A stretch of DNA of 64,000 nt from Pisaster brevispinus (lineage: Eukaryota; Echinodermata; Asteroidea; Forcipulatida; Asteriidae): contig JAMKCF010000001.1 in the NCBI GenBank assembly GCA_023634235.1, positions 12,472,258-12,536,257 on the forward strand, written 5' to 3'. Shown one piece after another: positions 11,677 through 22,926 of this stretch. How positions within the stretch are numbered: the stretch's first letter is position 1; each line of letters begins with the position of its first letter. A program made the translations under genes and the position numbers. Below the pieces are notes generated by a model. The model was not told where the DNA came from and did no database searches. It was given only the letters and a program-made list of their open reading frames with translations.

Positions 11677-13304
11677 GTGACATACTGCCCTCTACAGTCC
11701 AAATATCTTGTCGAATATTTCAGTGAATGGCACCTGATAGGGAGTGATACATGATGGTCATGATAGTTTAACTTTGAGTAATTCTAAAGCTTTCTTCGAG
11801 TTCTGCGCTGCAGGCAAGATAAAAAGGAAATCGAAAAAAGTTGCTCTGTATGAAATGATTTGCGCTTTCAAACCGCAAAGTTGTGAAAACTATGTCTGCA
11901 CCTCGTTACAGGCCAGTGCAAACAGTATCATCTGACCTTATGACAAGTTCTCTCTGTTTGATATAATATTTCACGCCTAGCTACACGCTTTCAAAATTAA
12001 AGTTATTCCTCTCCTGACAAATTATTATTATTTTTTTTTTTTTTTGCTGAAACATTTTTAAAACACAAAAACAACCCAGCCTCTTGAAAGCCAATCAAAT
12101 CTATTATCAGACAACTAAACTTCTAGATTCTTTCTAATTATTTATCAACTCAGCCGTTTGAAACTTTCACTATCTAATTATAATTCACAAAATAATACTT
12201 TAATGTATACCGTATGGAAACACAATGAATGGAAACAAACAACAATGGCATCAAGGTTCAATGTCAGTTGCTTACAGTGAAGATTCTGCGCTCACGGGCA
12301 TACAACAAATGTTGAAATCCAATCTATAGCCATTAACGAATAACTGAACTTCAGATTCCGCCCCCAATGTTTTTGGCATGATCAGTCTTTTTAAAATATT
12401 TTTTACCCCAGCGACTTATCGTCGGTTTACACGAAACATCCATCCACATCCAAACCAAACAAAACCAACGTTAGCAGCCTAAATGTATCGAGTCTCCTCA
12501 AAGTTTTAACCACAGAACCCAGGTTGTGATAACTTATTACATTACACGATCAGAACAGTTTCATGACCGTACCCCCCCCCCCCTTTTCAGCAGAAAATAT
12601 CAAAAAATTAAAAAATTCCCCGGCAAAAAATTAGTTGAGCACCATTCTCATCGGTTATCATGAGTCCATTTCCTGGCGACTTATCTCCTCAATATACTGG
12701 CCATATACCCATGAATAAACTAATTGATAGCAATCCTACAGTCTTCCAGATGGTCTAGAGATTGTATTTCACCCTTCCAGGGATGGATCCATGAATATTG
12801 GGGCGGGTAGGGTCAGGTTTTCTTTGTGCCGATAATGGCCCCTTTTATGTGTTTTTTTTCCTCGCTAGTCTCCACCAATGTCCAATTTTTTATTTATACT
12901 TTTGAAAACTCCCTCCCTGGGAAAAAAGGAACCTCTTTTTCCCTTTTGTATATCTAGATACACTATGCTTGACTGAAAAGAGTGTATCAAACAATATTAT
13001 TACTACCGGCACACTCCTTTCACTACACGTGAAGTACATGTGTATAACAGCTGTTTTCAGACAGGCTTCAAAGCACCACCCCTGATCCGCCCCTCATTGA
13101 TCATCCCCCCCTCACACACACACCCAACCTTACGGATCCGGTTTGTGGGGTACTGCTATTGTTGTTCTATTATTCCCTTTTCTAAAGAATTCCCTTGTGG
13201 GGCCCAATTGTTCCTATTGAAATCACCTTGTGGGGTCCATTGTTCCATTGTTAAAAATACCCCGCAAGTTGGCATGTGTAAGGGCACACACACACACACA
13301 CACC
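11677..13304. other. Non-coding AT-rich region
   Basis: No gene is recognisable. There are homopolymer runs (T at about 12,030-12,045, C at about 12,572-12,582) and CA-rich microsatellite at 13,113-13,125 and 13,287-13,304, leading into the minisatellite. Confidence 0.5.
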
Positions 13305-14045
13305 CAAGTGTGTAAACACCTCCAATCGGGGACCTCCTATTGTCCCTCTTTTGTTTGGACTTTAACTTTTTGGCAACAGCTCCCATTGGTTTTGTACACA
13401 ATTTCCAACTGGGGACCTTTACCCAACCGGGGACCCTATTGTCCTCTTTTGTTATAGGTCCCCGGTTTGAATGTGAAAACAAACTCACACACACACACCC
13501 ACGTGTGTAAACACCTCCAATCGGGGACCTCCTATTGTCCCTCTTTTGTTTGGACTCTAACTTTTTGGCAGCAGCTCCCATTGGTTTTGTACACAATTTC
13601 CAACTGGGGACCTTTACCCAACCGGGGACCCTATTGTCCTCTTTTGTTATAGGTCCCCGGTTTGAATGTGAAAACAAACTCAGGTACAAGTAGTCTTGTT
13701 TTGCAGTCGTTGTGTGGACATTCCTATGTTCTGTACACTTAAGGAAAATCCTATTCCTCAACACTGCAAATAACGTTGTGTGGACGTGTGTAAGTCCACA
13801 TAGTGCTTCAGATCCCTACATTATGTGGACCTCTTTTGTTCTCAAGTCCACACTGCGTATGTAGCGCTTGCCCACACACAAGTGTGTAAACACCTCCAAT
13901 CGGGGGACCTCCTATTGTCCCTCTTTTGTTTGGACTAACTTTTTGGCAACAGCTCCCATTGGTTTTGTACACAATTTCTAACTGGGGACCTTTACCCAAC
14001 CGGGGACCCTATTGTCCTCTTTTGTTATAGGTCCCCGGTTTGAAT
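13305..14045. repeat. About 195-bp tandem minisatellite (three copies)
   Basis: A unit beginning GTGTGTAAACACCTCCAATC and ending with TAGGTCCCCGGTTTGAATG occurs at about 13,305-13,481, 13,500-13,677 and 13,880-14,045. The first two are adjacent with a CACACA spacer. The third follows about 200 bp of other sequence that includes short motifs of the same kind. Open frames through it, on either strand, are by-products. Confidence 0.9.
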
Positions 14046-14715
14046 GTGAAAAACTCACGGACACACACAGACCAGGGTAGTCTACAACTCACTCATAAAG
14101 ACAACAACTCATTCATCAAGACTCTTAGTCTTAGACCAGTCAACCAAGTCTGTAATGTCTGCAGACAAAAGACTGAACGGGGAGTTCAATTACCCCAAAA
14201 CAAAGGCTTGTTTGTGTATGAGTCAATGGGAAATCCCTTAAAACCAGTCAACCAGTGGCAATTCTAAACATTGTAGCAGGAAAACAACCTTGTCCTTACC
14301 ACTCAAACTTTAGATTATGGTTCTCAAGCATATTTTCTAAGAAGTCAAGGAAAATGGATTTACAACTAAATTCATACGCAGAGTAATTAAGAAAAATGCG
14401 TAAATAGCCAGTTGCTTCCTGGTACCGATACGCACTGCAGGGTTGTAAAATGTTGACAGGTAACCTGTTCGTGCTTAGCATAGTTTTTTTTTCTGTACTT
14501 AGCAATCTTTTCTGAGCATAACAAGTTGTTTTACTTTTAAAATTAATATTAGGCCCATCCTCCAATTTTGACAGTACTTGAGCCCTTTTCACACTGCATC
14601 TCTTACCCCGTGGAATACAGCCCCGCGGAGGCCCGGTTTTTTGTTTACTCTACGGTTACCCCGGCGCACTTTTACACTATTCCCGCCTAGGTCCCTATTC
14701 CACAGGTCTATAAAT
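14046..14715. other. Non-coding spacer
   Basis: Short ORFs only. A GC-rich stretch lies at about 14,615-14,690. No domain, repeat or RNA gene is recognised. Confidence 0.4.
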
Positions 14716-16550
14716 GTGCAGCAACAACAGTTCTGAACACAATGTGACGATGCTACTGAAATTATTTTATTTTTAACTAAAATGTTTGTTTTTTTATAAC
14801 TAATACAAAACATACACTTCAAATTTTCTGTGCACAAAAGGTCAAGCTCTCTACAATACGTACACTCAAGCCATTATTAAATTAAAATATAATGCTGGCT
14901 CAATACACAAAGTGTTTATTATTTATACAAATATTCTTCATACAATTATGTTTAAATATAAAATATCTCTGATGATGTTACAACTTGTGTTTTATCTAGC
15001 TTTAAATGATTACTATAAATGTGACAACAAATTCGCAAAAACGTGTTTTTAAGGGTTTTTCAGGAATAAACAAACCCAGAAACACCACAAGATAGCAGTT
15101 TTAAAACTTGTTTCTGATTGGTTAACCAAGAAACTCCAACGATACTGCATTTGCAAACCGTGTGCAAATATACTTGTGCAGCAACAACAATTCTGAACAC
15201 ATTGTAAAGATACTCTAAAATGTGTTTTATTTTTAGCAACTAAATTGTAGTTTTCTACAAATAAAAAACATAAACTTCACATTTTTTGTGCACAAAAGGT
15301 CAAACTCTCTATAATACGTCCAATCAAACCATTATTATACAATGTTATAATGCTGGCTGAAAACACAAAGTGATTGATCTTATTTATACCAATAATATTT
15401 ATACAATTATGTTCAAATATAAAATTAGAATTTCATAATAGCTCTATCTCTGATGAAATGACAACTTATGTTTTATTTAGCTTTTAATGATCAGGTTAAA
15501 TGTGACAACAAATTCGCAAAAACGTGATTTTAAGGGTTTTTCCAGAAATAAACAAACCCCAAAACACCACAAGATAGCAGTTTTTAAACTTGTTTCTGAT
15601 TGGTTAACCAAGAAACTCCATCCATACTGCACTTGCAAACCGTGTGCAAATATACTTGTGCAGCAACAACAATTCTGAACACATTGTAAAGATACTCTAA
15701 AATGTGTTTTATTTTTAGCAACTAAATTGTGGTTTTCTACAAATAAAAAACATAAACTTCACATTTTTTGTGCACAAAAGGTCAAACTCTCTATAATACG
15801 TCCAATCAAACCATTATTATACAATATTATAATGCTGGCTGAAAACACAGTGATTGATCTTATTTATACCAATAATATTTATACAATTATGTTCAAATAT
15901 AAAATTAGAATTTCATAATAGCTCTATCTCTGATGAAATGACAACTTATGTTTTATCTAGCTTTTAATGATCAGGTTAAATGTGACAACAAATTCGCAAA
16001 AACGTGATTTTAAGGGTTTTTCCAGAAATAAACAAACCCCAAAACACCACAAGATAGCAGTTTTAAAACTTGTTTCTGATTGGTTAACCAAGAAACTCCA
16101 TCCATACTGCACTTGCAAACCGTGTGCAAATATACTTGTGCAGCAACAACAATTCTGAACACATTGTAAAGATACTCTAAAATGTGTTTTATTTTTAGCA
16201 ACTAAATTGTGGTTTTCTACAAATAAAAAACATAAACTTCACATTTTCTGTGCACAAAAGGTCAAACTCTCTACAATACGTCCAATCAAACCATTATTAA
16301 ACAATATTATAATGCTGGCTTAAAACACAAAGTGTTTGATCTTATTCATACCAATAATATTTATACAATTATAAAATTTGAATTTCATATCAGCTCTTTC
16401 TCTGATGATGTGACAACTTCTGTTTTATCTAGCTTTGAATGATCAGTATAAATGTGACAAAAAATCGCAAAAACATGTTTTTAAGGTTTTTTTCAGAAAT
16501 AAACAAACTCAGAATTACCACAAGATAGCAGTTTTAGAACTTGTTTCTGA
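14716..16550 (+). repeat. 480-bp tandem repeat array (about 4 copies)
   Basis: Landmark TGTGACAACAAATTCGC occurs at about 15,018, 15,499 and 15,979, with a diverged copy near 16,453. This gives a period of 474-481 bp, and the middle copies are nearly identical. The array starts inside a unit at 14,716 (GCAGCAACAACA). Each full unit contains GATTGGTTAACCAAGAAACT, a CCAAT box within a palindrome. The array runs directly into the CCAAT cluster of the ORF at 16,995. Confidence 0.9.
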
Positions 16551-16880
16551 TTGGATTATACTAGAAACTCGCTCCTTATTGGCCCTATTGGCTTAGATAG
16601 AAACCTTGCACTCATTGGCTTAGTGAAAGTGCAATACTAATTACCATATCCACCATCATTGGATAAACAAAAACTGTCTACTCATTGGCTAATTTAGTTA
16701 TTCCTGATTGGTTAAATTCCCCAAAACACAATCTCAATCATCATTGGCTGAATTAGAAACCATGCACTCATTGGCTAACGTGAATGCTTCCAATTGACTA
16801 AAGCTAAAAGTCCTCAAATTCTGCAACATGATTCGCTTAAATTACTTTGCTCAAAAACCTCAGCGAAACTATATAATGTA
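16551..16880 (+). promoter_or_regulatory. CCAAT-box array with TATA box upstream of the 16,995 ORF
   Basis: Nine ATTGG pentamers (CCAAT on the other strand) occur between 16,551 and 16,775, many within CATTGGCTAA. A TATATAATG box follows at about 16,870, about 125 bp before the ATG at 16,995. CCAAT boxes bind NF-Y, and spaced clusters near a TATA box are a classical promoter arrangement. That this is an active promoter is inference. Confidence 0.6.
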
Positions 16881-16994
16881 GAAAAGGTAGACAACAATCA
16901 GTGTCACCAATTCTGCATTACAACTCAGTGCATGTTATACTCCTCTACAAATTCAATATAGTCTTCAGCCAGTGTCTCCAATCGACAGACCAAT

Positions 16995-17441
16995 ATGGAC
17001 ACCATCGAGGAATTTAAGCGATCAACAGGCAGACAAAAGTCATACCAAAGAGGCATAAGAGCTCAAATCATTAAGATCAAGCAAAACAACAACGCCCATG
17101 AACTAAGCCTAGCTGATCATACTGCTGCTATCAAATGTGTTGCATACGACAACATCTGTGAATCTTTCCATCAAGGCCAGGTGATCATGATGCGCCAATA
17201 TGAAAAGGGTGCAACTGGAATCCTGATGATCAATAAGCACACAAGTGTTCGTCTCTGTCCTTCACTTAAACAAAAAGTAAGTGATGACATAATGAGTGCT
17301 GCACTACAACTAGTAGATCCACCAGTGCCACCAACTGTTTCCATCTCATCAATCCAGGCTGATACTGAAAGTTCCCCTGTAACTGTTCAAGGAATAATCA
17401 TACATGTTAGTACTTCTAAACCACAAAATATATTGACTTAA
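16995..17441 (+). CDS. Small OB-fold-like protein (possible RPA-type ssDNA-binding)
   Basis: A 148-residue intronless ORF starts MDTIEEFKRSTGRQKSY. The segment IRAQIIKIKQN...HELSLADHTAAIKCVAYDN...FHQGQVIMMRQYE has the alternating beta pattern of an OB fold, as in RPA70 DNA-binding domains, with the usual pattern of a strand, D-x-T, and a G-x-V/I before the next strand. The C-terminal part (PVTVQGIIIHV) looks like the first strand of a second OB fold whose remainder resembles the exon amplified at 32.6-35 kb. A possible donor (CAT|GTTAGT, about 17,406) would remove the last residues, so the ORF could be exon 1 of a longer gene. An AATAAA overlaps the stop codon (17,440-17,445). RPA-like genes ride on some Helitrons, so transposon cargo is possible. 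Function is inferred from fold pattern only. Confidence 0.45.
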   Translation: MDTIEEFKRSTGRQKSYQRGIRAQIIKIKQNNNAHELSLADHTAAIKCVAYDNICESFHQGQVIMMRQYEKGATGILMINKHTSVRLCPSLKQKVSDDIMSAALQLVDPPVPPTVSISSIQADTESSPVTVQGIIIHVSTSKPQNILT

Positions 17442-17770
17442 TAAATCTCAACTTAAATGTTGGCTCATGATTACATTTTTTTATGATTGATAAGAATTTC
17501 CGGCACAAACATCAACCAAAGAAAACAAACAACTTACAGTGTACAGGGGTACATGTTAACTTTCAAATAATTTAACAAAAAGGCAAGGCACCTTGAGTGC
17601 CAACTAGTATATTCACCTTAAAATGTAGCATTGTTCTCAAAACTATGTTGATTGCTTTACATCAGCAAGACTAGGTAAACTCTAAATTTGTTGTTCATTA
17701 ATCTACCTGCAGTTAACAAACGATATTATTATTTAACATGAAAATACACAGACATTATGGGCAGTTCCAC

Positions 17771-20191
17771 GGTGTTGGACATACATTTCAGACACTTTAA
17801 CTGAGTGTATTATTACAATGCTATATAGATAAAAGGAATTTTTATTCTGGATAGAGGTATAAGGTAGTCACTAAAGTTATTGAATTTAGAAATTATCCAT
17901 CCACTTTTAATCATGTTAATGTAGAAGCCACTCGTCCAAAACACCATGGTGTCGGACGTACTCAGAAAAACGCCTTTTTTGTAAAGCATTATTTGTATTT
18001 CACACTCTGTGATGTGTTGGAACTTTAATGCAATTTTTTCTTATTAGTCAGTTAATGGATTCATTAGACCTCTGTAAATACACTTAATGATGACACTTTT
18101 GATTTTTAAATTTCAAATTTAAGCAACAGCCTTTACTATATCAGTGTTGGACATACATTTCACAGTGTCGGACATACCTGTCCGAAATTACATTAAAAAG
18201 TAGGTAACAATCAGTTCAAAATTGTACTTTTAGGGGGTTGGGGGCCAAGCATTCATAAAAGTCCAAGAATACTGTACTTAATAAATTGGAAATGATCAAA
18301 CACAAACTATATACTTGTTACTACATGTAGGGCCTACATGAAGCAATTGAAGAAACTATAAAATTAACTCAAGAACCTTGCATGAAAAAAGCCATAAACT
18401 TTTACAATACACATGTACTTGTATTTAAAAGTGAATTGACCCCTAATTCCAGCAACAGTTAGAGGCTCAAGCTTTTGAAGAACATCTTTTCTGGCACAAA
18501 ATATGTGATCTTCACATTTGGCTATTTCCAGTGACTTCCAGAATCGTGCATGACAAAAACATTCATCATTCACCTTAACATCCACACTAAGTGTGTAACC
18601 AAAATATCTTACTGCCACCCAGCTACCAATATGCAACTCCATTTTTGTCCCTAAAGTTTATGTGACAAGTTCTGTCTGACTGAGTCAGAGAGTCATTTAA
18701 GTCGGCATCTTCCCTTTCCTCTTGAACTCTCACCTCTGAATACTGTGTTGAATCTGATGTAGGCCTATCACTTACACTGACTTATTAGAAGAAGAGCTTT
18801 CTGTTAGTTTTCACACTGAGTAGTTTATGAGTATTGCGTACTGGGACAGTTTTGTTAGCAGTGTTTCCCAGCATTGTTTTATGCTGTTCAAATACTGTTT
18901 TTGGTATGAAGTGCATGCAAACATTTGGGTTTCTGTTTACAGCTACTTGGAAGAATGACATTGGTGTCACAGCCTGAGCCTTCCCACTTTGCACATAACC
19001 CCAAATAAAGTGTTTGACAAATCTGTCCACAATACCCTTTCCATGGGAAGTTGTAAAGAAGTGTTGCACACACCGGAGCTCTATTTCAAATTGATCTTCC
19101 CACATGCCAGTTGGGGAAAGAATTCTCTGTAACTAATGAGAATTTAATTTAATGCAAACGACTGAGACAAAGCAAAAAACTGTTTGGCTGGTTTCCAAGT
19201 AGAGTTGGGCTTAGCCCACCTTCTTTGAACTATAACAGCCTAACAATATGTGTAGGAACATCTGTCCAGTCCTATCATAGTCACCATTAGCTCACCCTTT
19301 ATACATGTCTTAAACGCTAAGTTTTCAAAGTATGAGCAAGTCATACCACTTTGATTGCAAATATTGCCCTGTTAAGAACATTGCATATTGCTCCTACACC
19401 TCATGTACATGTCAATAAAAACATGTACATGTAATGTACTTCATCTTATTCCTAACATTTGTGGAATTAGTTCGTCCAGATATGTTGTTTTGAAAAGGAC
19501 AAATAAAAACTCTCGTAAAATATGTATTCAAATAAGTGGCAACTGGGTGCTGTCTGGGCACCAGTCTTTAAGCGAAATCACAACTGCACAAATCATAATT
19601 TATGCACGAGGTGACTATTTTACACAAGGTGAAAGTGCATATGCAGGGCATGCATGCTGCATTCATGCGCACACAACAAGAAAGTAGGCAACGTCAGCAC
19701 TATGCATACTTGTGATTTTTCTATCATCCAAGCAGCAAGATATTCACAATATAAAGATGGCATTGCCCAGTCACCACGTATTTGAATGCAATTTTTACTA
19801 GGGTACATATATGTCACAATGTAATATATGAAAGAATTAATCACTTGGTAAGCCCCATCATGCATCATACAGTGTAGTAATTCCTCAAATGTAAGGAATA
19901 AGGTGAAAAAATAGGCCTACGTGATAAGAGGACAATATTTGCAGTCAAAGTGGTATGACTTGCTTGTACTTTGAAAATTTAGCATTTTAGACGCATATTC
20001 ACATAGTATAGAAAGTTGTGTGTACTGGTTGGACTATAGATGCAAATTAGAAGTGTGGCTGTCTCTTTGATTGTTATTTAAATTCAATGAAGTGATGGCC
20101 AATACTTTTCATGTACATTTTGTAGGTGTTGGACATTCAGGTGTTGGACATTCAGGTGTCAGACGTACGCAAAAAATGTACGTCCGACACC
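17771..20191. repeat. Subterminal repeats of the 17.76-20.65 kb transposon
   Basis: Copies of a 14-bp motif near consensus GGTGTYGGACRTAC start at 17,771, 17,948, 18,143, 18,164, 20,125, 20,140 and 20,155, with one inverted copy at 20,176-20,191. The last two form a hairpin-like pair around AAAAAA. Clusters at both ends resemble transposase-binding sites of terminal-repeat-rich elements (inference). Confidence 0.85.
18364..19105 (-). pseudogene. C-terminal remnant of a transposon protein with SHGKG motif
   Basis: Two minus-strand frames (18,785-19,105 and 18,364-18,642) are separated by about 140 bp of polar linker. The first contains FFTTSHGKGIVDRFVKHF, which resembles the (A/T)TSHGKGxxDxxGxxxK motif I recall in uncharacterised transposon-borne proteins of invertebrates. 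The second has GSWVAVRYFGY...KSLE...DVLQKLEPLTVAGIRGQFTF, resembling the small beta-rich C-terminal domain of the same proteins. Everything upstream is missing and the lines are interrupted, so this is a fragment. It lies inside the 17,759-20,654 transposon and is probably what is left of its transposase or accessory gene. Confidence 0.45.
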
Positions 20192-20744
20192 AAGTTTTTG
20201 TGAATTCTATGTATGGATAGAGGGTATCAATTGTGCTTTGCAAAGTAAATTTGACAAAATTCTGCCCAAAGCTGAAATAGGGAGATTACAAAATCCATAA
20301 TTTTGATGTCACACATACATGTACATTGAAAAAGTAAGTTGCCTAGTGAATATCATTAAATTTTGTATAGTAACTATAGCACACTTCATACAGTTACAAA
20401 ACCAAAACAAACTATTTATTCAGGATAAAAACTTTAGTAAATTTTCCAAAACATTGTTTTTGACACAATTTCCTTTATTTTTAAAGTATTTTTTCAGTTA
20501 AAAATAACAGTTGAACTGCTGAATATTTTTACTTTTGAATATAATTACATTTCAATAAAATTCATAAAATAAGCTTTAAAATAATGTATCATTTGTCACA
20601 TTTATGCCATTTTGAAATTTTGGCATTGAGGTTTACATTTCCGTGGAACTGCCCTTATTATAAATTATTAATTAATCAAAATGGGATAATTATGTTGATC
20701 AGATTTTTTGAAAAGCAATCAATAAGATATACATGCTTAAACTT

Positions 20745-21371
20745 TAAAGTGTTTAAAAAATTTAATTTATCCATCCCTGATTTATTAACAGTTTATAAGG
20801 GTTACATACACCCACTGACAGAATACGCAGCACCAGTATGGAATGCACGGTTAAATAATGCCCATGTTAACAAATTAGAGAGTATTCAAAAGCGTGTTCT
20901 TAAAATTATCTTGGGCTCTGGTTACTTAAGTTACGATCATGCCCTTAATAAATGCAATTTGGTCTCTCTCCATGACCGCAGACAAGATCTCTGCTTCAAC
21001 TTTGCTACAAAACCTGCAAATTTGATATGTTTTGATGTGTTCCATCAGTGGTTACCTCAGCCAAGAAGTTGTAAAGTGCAATATCAACTAAGAAACAGTA
21101 ATAATCTTTCTGAAATTCAGTGCAAAACAAACAGATACAAACATAATCCGATACCTTACTTCGTCAGTATTTTGAACCAAAAATAGTCTGCTTTTTACAT
21201 TTTAAATTAATGTTACTTTATTTTATGTGATTGTGTTCTGTCTAACTCTAAGTCTATAATTTTTTAAATTAAATCTCTATACAGCTTGGTGTTTTTAAAT
21301 TGTAAACATTGCAGTAATTTAGCCTCCGGGCTACAAATGCGTTGTTTTTAATAAACCAGAAATAATAATAA
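20745..21371 (+). mobile_element. 5'-truncated LINE (non-LTR retrotransposon) 3' end
   Basis: The ORF up to the stop at about 21,186 carries the C-terminus of a LINE reverse transcriptase: LLTVYKGYIHPLTEYAAPVW, then KLESIQKRVLKIILG and a DRRQDLCFNFA segment, as in CR1/L2-type and related clades. An AT-rich 3' UTR follows and ends in an ATA/AAT repeat (AATAATAATAA, about 21,360). Only the last 150 or so residues survive, the usual result of incomplete reverse transcription. Residues before about 20,745 belong to flanking DNA. Confidence 0.8.
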
Positions 21372-21969
21372 CTAGACATATTGCATTTGTGCACAAATGC
21401 CGAGCTGTTTCGCCATAACTTTTTCAAAAAATCATAAAAAATCATGTGATGACGTCATCATGACGTCATTTCAGAATTTACAAGAACTTGCCAATATCCA
21501 ACAACCTACCAAGTTTCAACATGATCGCACTAACACTAAGGGAGATATACAACTTTAAAAAAGCACCTTTAATGCCGCGTCACGTGACCCCCGATGACGT
21601 CATCGATCTGAAATTTTACACATATGATAGCTGCCTGACGATCAACATGTGTGTAAACTTTGAATTGATTACACAAAACTTCACCACACACATCTTCAAA
21701 AAGTCCATTTTGATCAATTTTCAACCTGCCGCTAGAGGGCGCTCTTGTGTATTGTGACGTCATTGGTATTTTTTTTAAATTACCCACCCTTGCCAGACAC
21801 TAACATCGTTGAAAGCAACTTCATAATTATTTACACTTTTGAATAACGAGGCACTTCCTGTTTCGACCGGAAGTAGAGGTCATGTGAGGTCACGCACACT
21901 GAATAAAATGAAGACCTAATTTATCCCTATACAATCCCACAAACAGAAACCTACGGTCTCTTGTGTGGC
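21372..21969 (-). mobile_element. Helentron-like non-autonomous element, partial (3' part)
   Basis: The sequence begins on the plus strand with CTAG (21,372-21,375), followed by the 18-bp palindrome GCATTTGTGCACAAATGC. Read on the minus strand this is a hairpin a few bases before a CTAG 3' end, the Helitron signature, with T following. The body contains CGATGACGTCATC-type palindromes and a TTTCGACCGGAAG block, and matches 29,000-29,600 closely. It is interrupted at about 21,969, where gypsy-1 integrase sequence begins. Confidence 0.65.
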
Positions 21970-22926
21970 TGATTTCGAGAATTGATCACCGAGTAAAATG
22001 TATTTGTTACCGAGATCACTGATCGGCAATGGGCCTAGTATATCAGTTACCAATCTGTCCATCGGTGCACCTACTCGATAGTCTTTTAGAGGGGCTCTGG
22101 GGATTCTATGTGGTTGCTTACGGGCACCACATTTCGCACATTTCCTAACCCAATCTCGGACTGATTCCTTCAGTTGATACCAGTAGAATTTTCGTTTCGT
22201 TTTGTTAACAGTTTTCTTAACACCGAGATGTGCAGATGTCACTGCATCATGCGTGGCACGCAAGATGGTGTCATGCAGTTCTTTTGGAGCTACTAACTGT
22301 AAATAGGACTGAGTTTTGTCTGTTGTTATCCATCGTTTGTACAGGATACCGTCACGGAGTTCTAGTTGTTGCCATAGCAACCATAGTTTTCTCGTTGCTG
22401 GGCTCTTACCAGCAGCTACGTCTCGCTCTGGTCTCTTCAGAGAGTTATCTAACCAACTCATTATTACACCAATGTCTGGGTCAGTTCTCTGCATTTTGGC
22501 GATTTCTTTAGAGGAGTAACCGTTAACCCAAGGTGTGTCTTGTTGCTGACCAGCGTTAGAACCGGCACTATTGGGCATGGATACCACATGCACGTGGAAC
22601 AAGTCACAGTCTGAGTTAGGGGGTACAGGAGGGGGGCGAAATTGTTCTGTGAGTTGCGGCTCGGCACTAGAACCGGCTGAGGCACCCTTGGCAGGGGTGC
22701 AGTGCATGTCACAGTTAATGTCACTACTCTGTCTCACTCTGTTCATTGATTTTGACACCGGGTGTGTCAAGTACGGATTCCGGCACCTCTGTTCGAATTT
22801 CTTTCCCTGGCGAGACGTTGGACAAAACAGCTTGTCCGGGAGTTTCTCCAATCGTGTCAGCAAAACGGCTAGCGGGAGTCGATACCCACCAGTCGCTGGT
22901 GACTGTGCTGCACGAGCGCCAAACAC
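21916..22926 (-). pseudogene. Integrase of gypsy-1, truncated
   Basis: This frame holds the HHCC zinc-binding region (HDAVTSAHLGVKKT... CAKCGARK) and the first part of the catalytic core (VTDILGPLPISD, then GDQFSK) with the first catalytic Asp. It breaks at about 21,970. The remaining residues are translated flanking repeat, so the second Asp and the Glu are absent and the enzyme cannot work. The start of the frame (22,724-22,926) overlaps the RT frame, and a frameshift lies near 22,730. Confidence 0.9.

Larger units (their letters stand above)
17759..20654. mobile_element. Unclassified 2.9-kb DNA transposon, 14-bp TIRs, TTAT TSD
   Basis: Perfect 14-bp terminal inverted repeats GGGCAGTTCCACGG lie at 17,759-17,772 and, inverted, at 20,641-20,654. 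A direct TTAT duplication lies outside them (17,755-17,758 and 20,655-20,658). Inside are eight GGTGTYGGACRTAC-like subterminal sites grouped at both ends. A decayed minus-strand gene (18,364-19,105) is the only coding sequence. Coherent TIRs, duplication and end-clustered repeats make this a real element. I cannot place it in a superfamily. The coding part is too short to be autonomous. Confidence 0.8.

Noticed and set aside
13156..13764. 202-residue minus-strand ORF over the minisatellite
   Set aside because: It only reads through the tandem units and CA repeats; no domain and no start context.
13261..14045. CRISPR-like array
   Set aside because: Only three long copies with variable spacing, in animal DNA; a minisatellite explains it.
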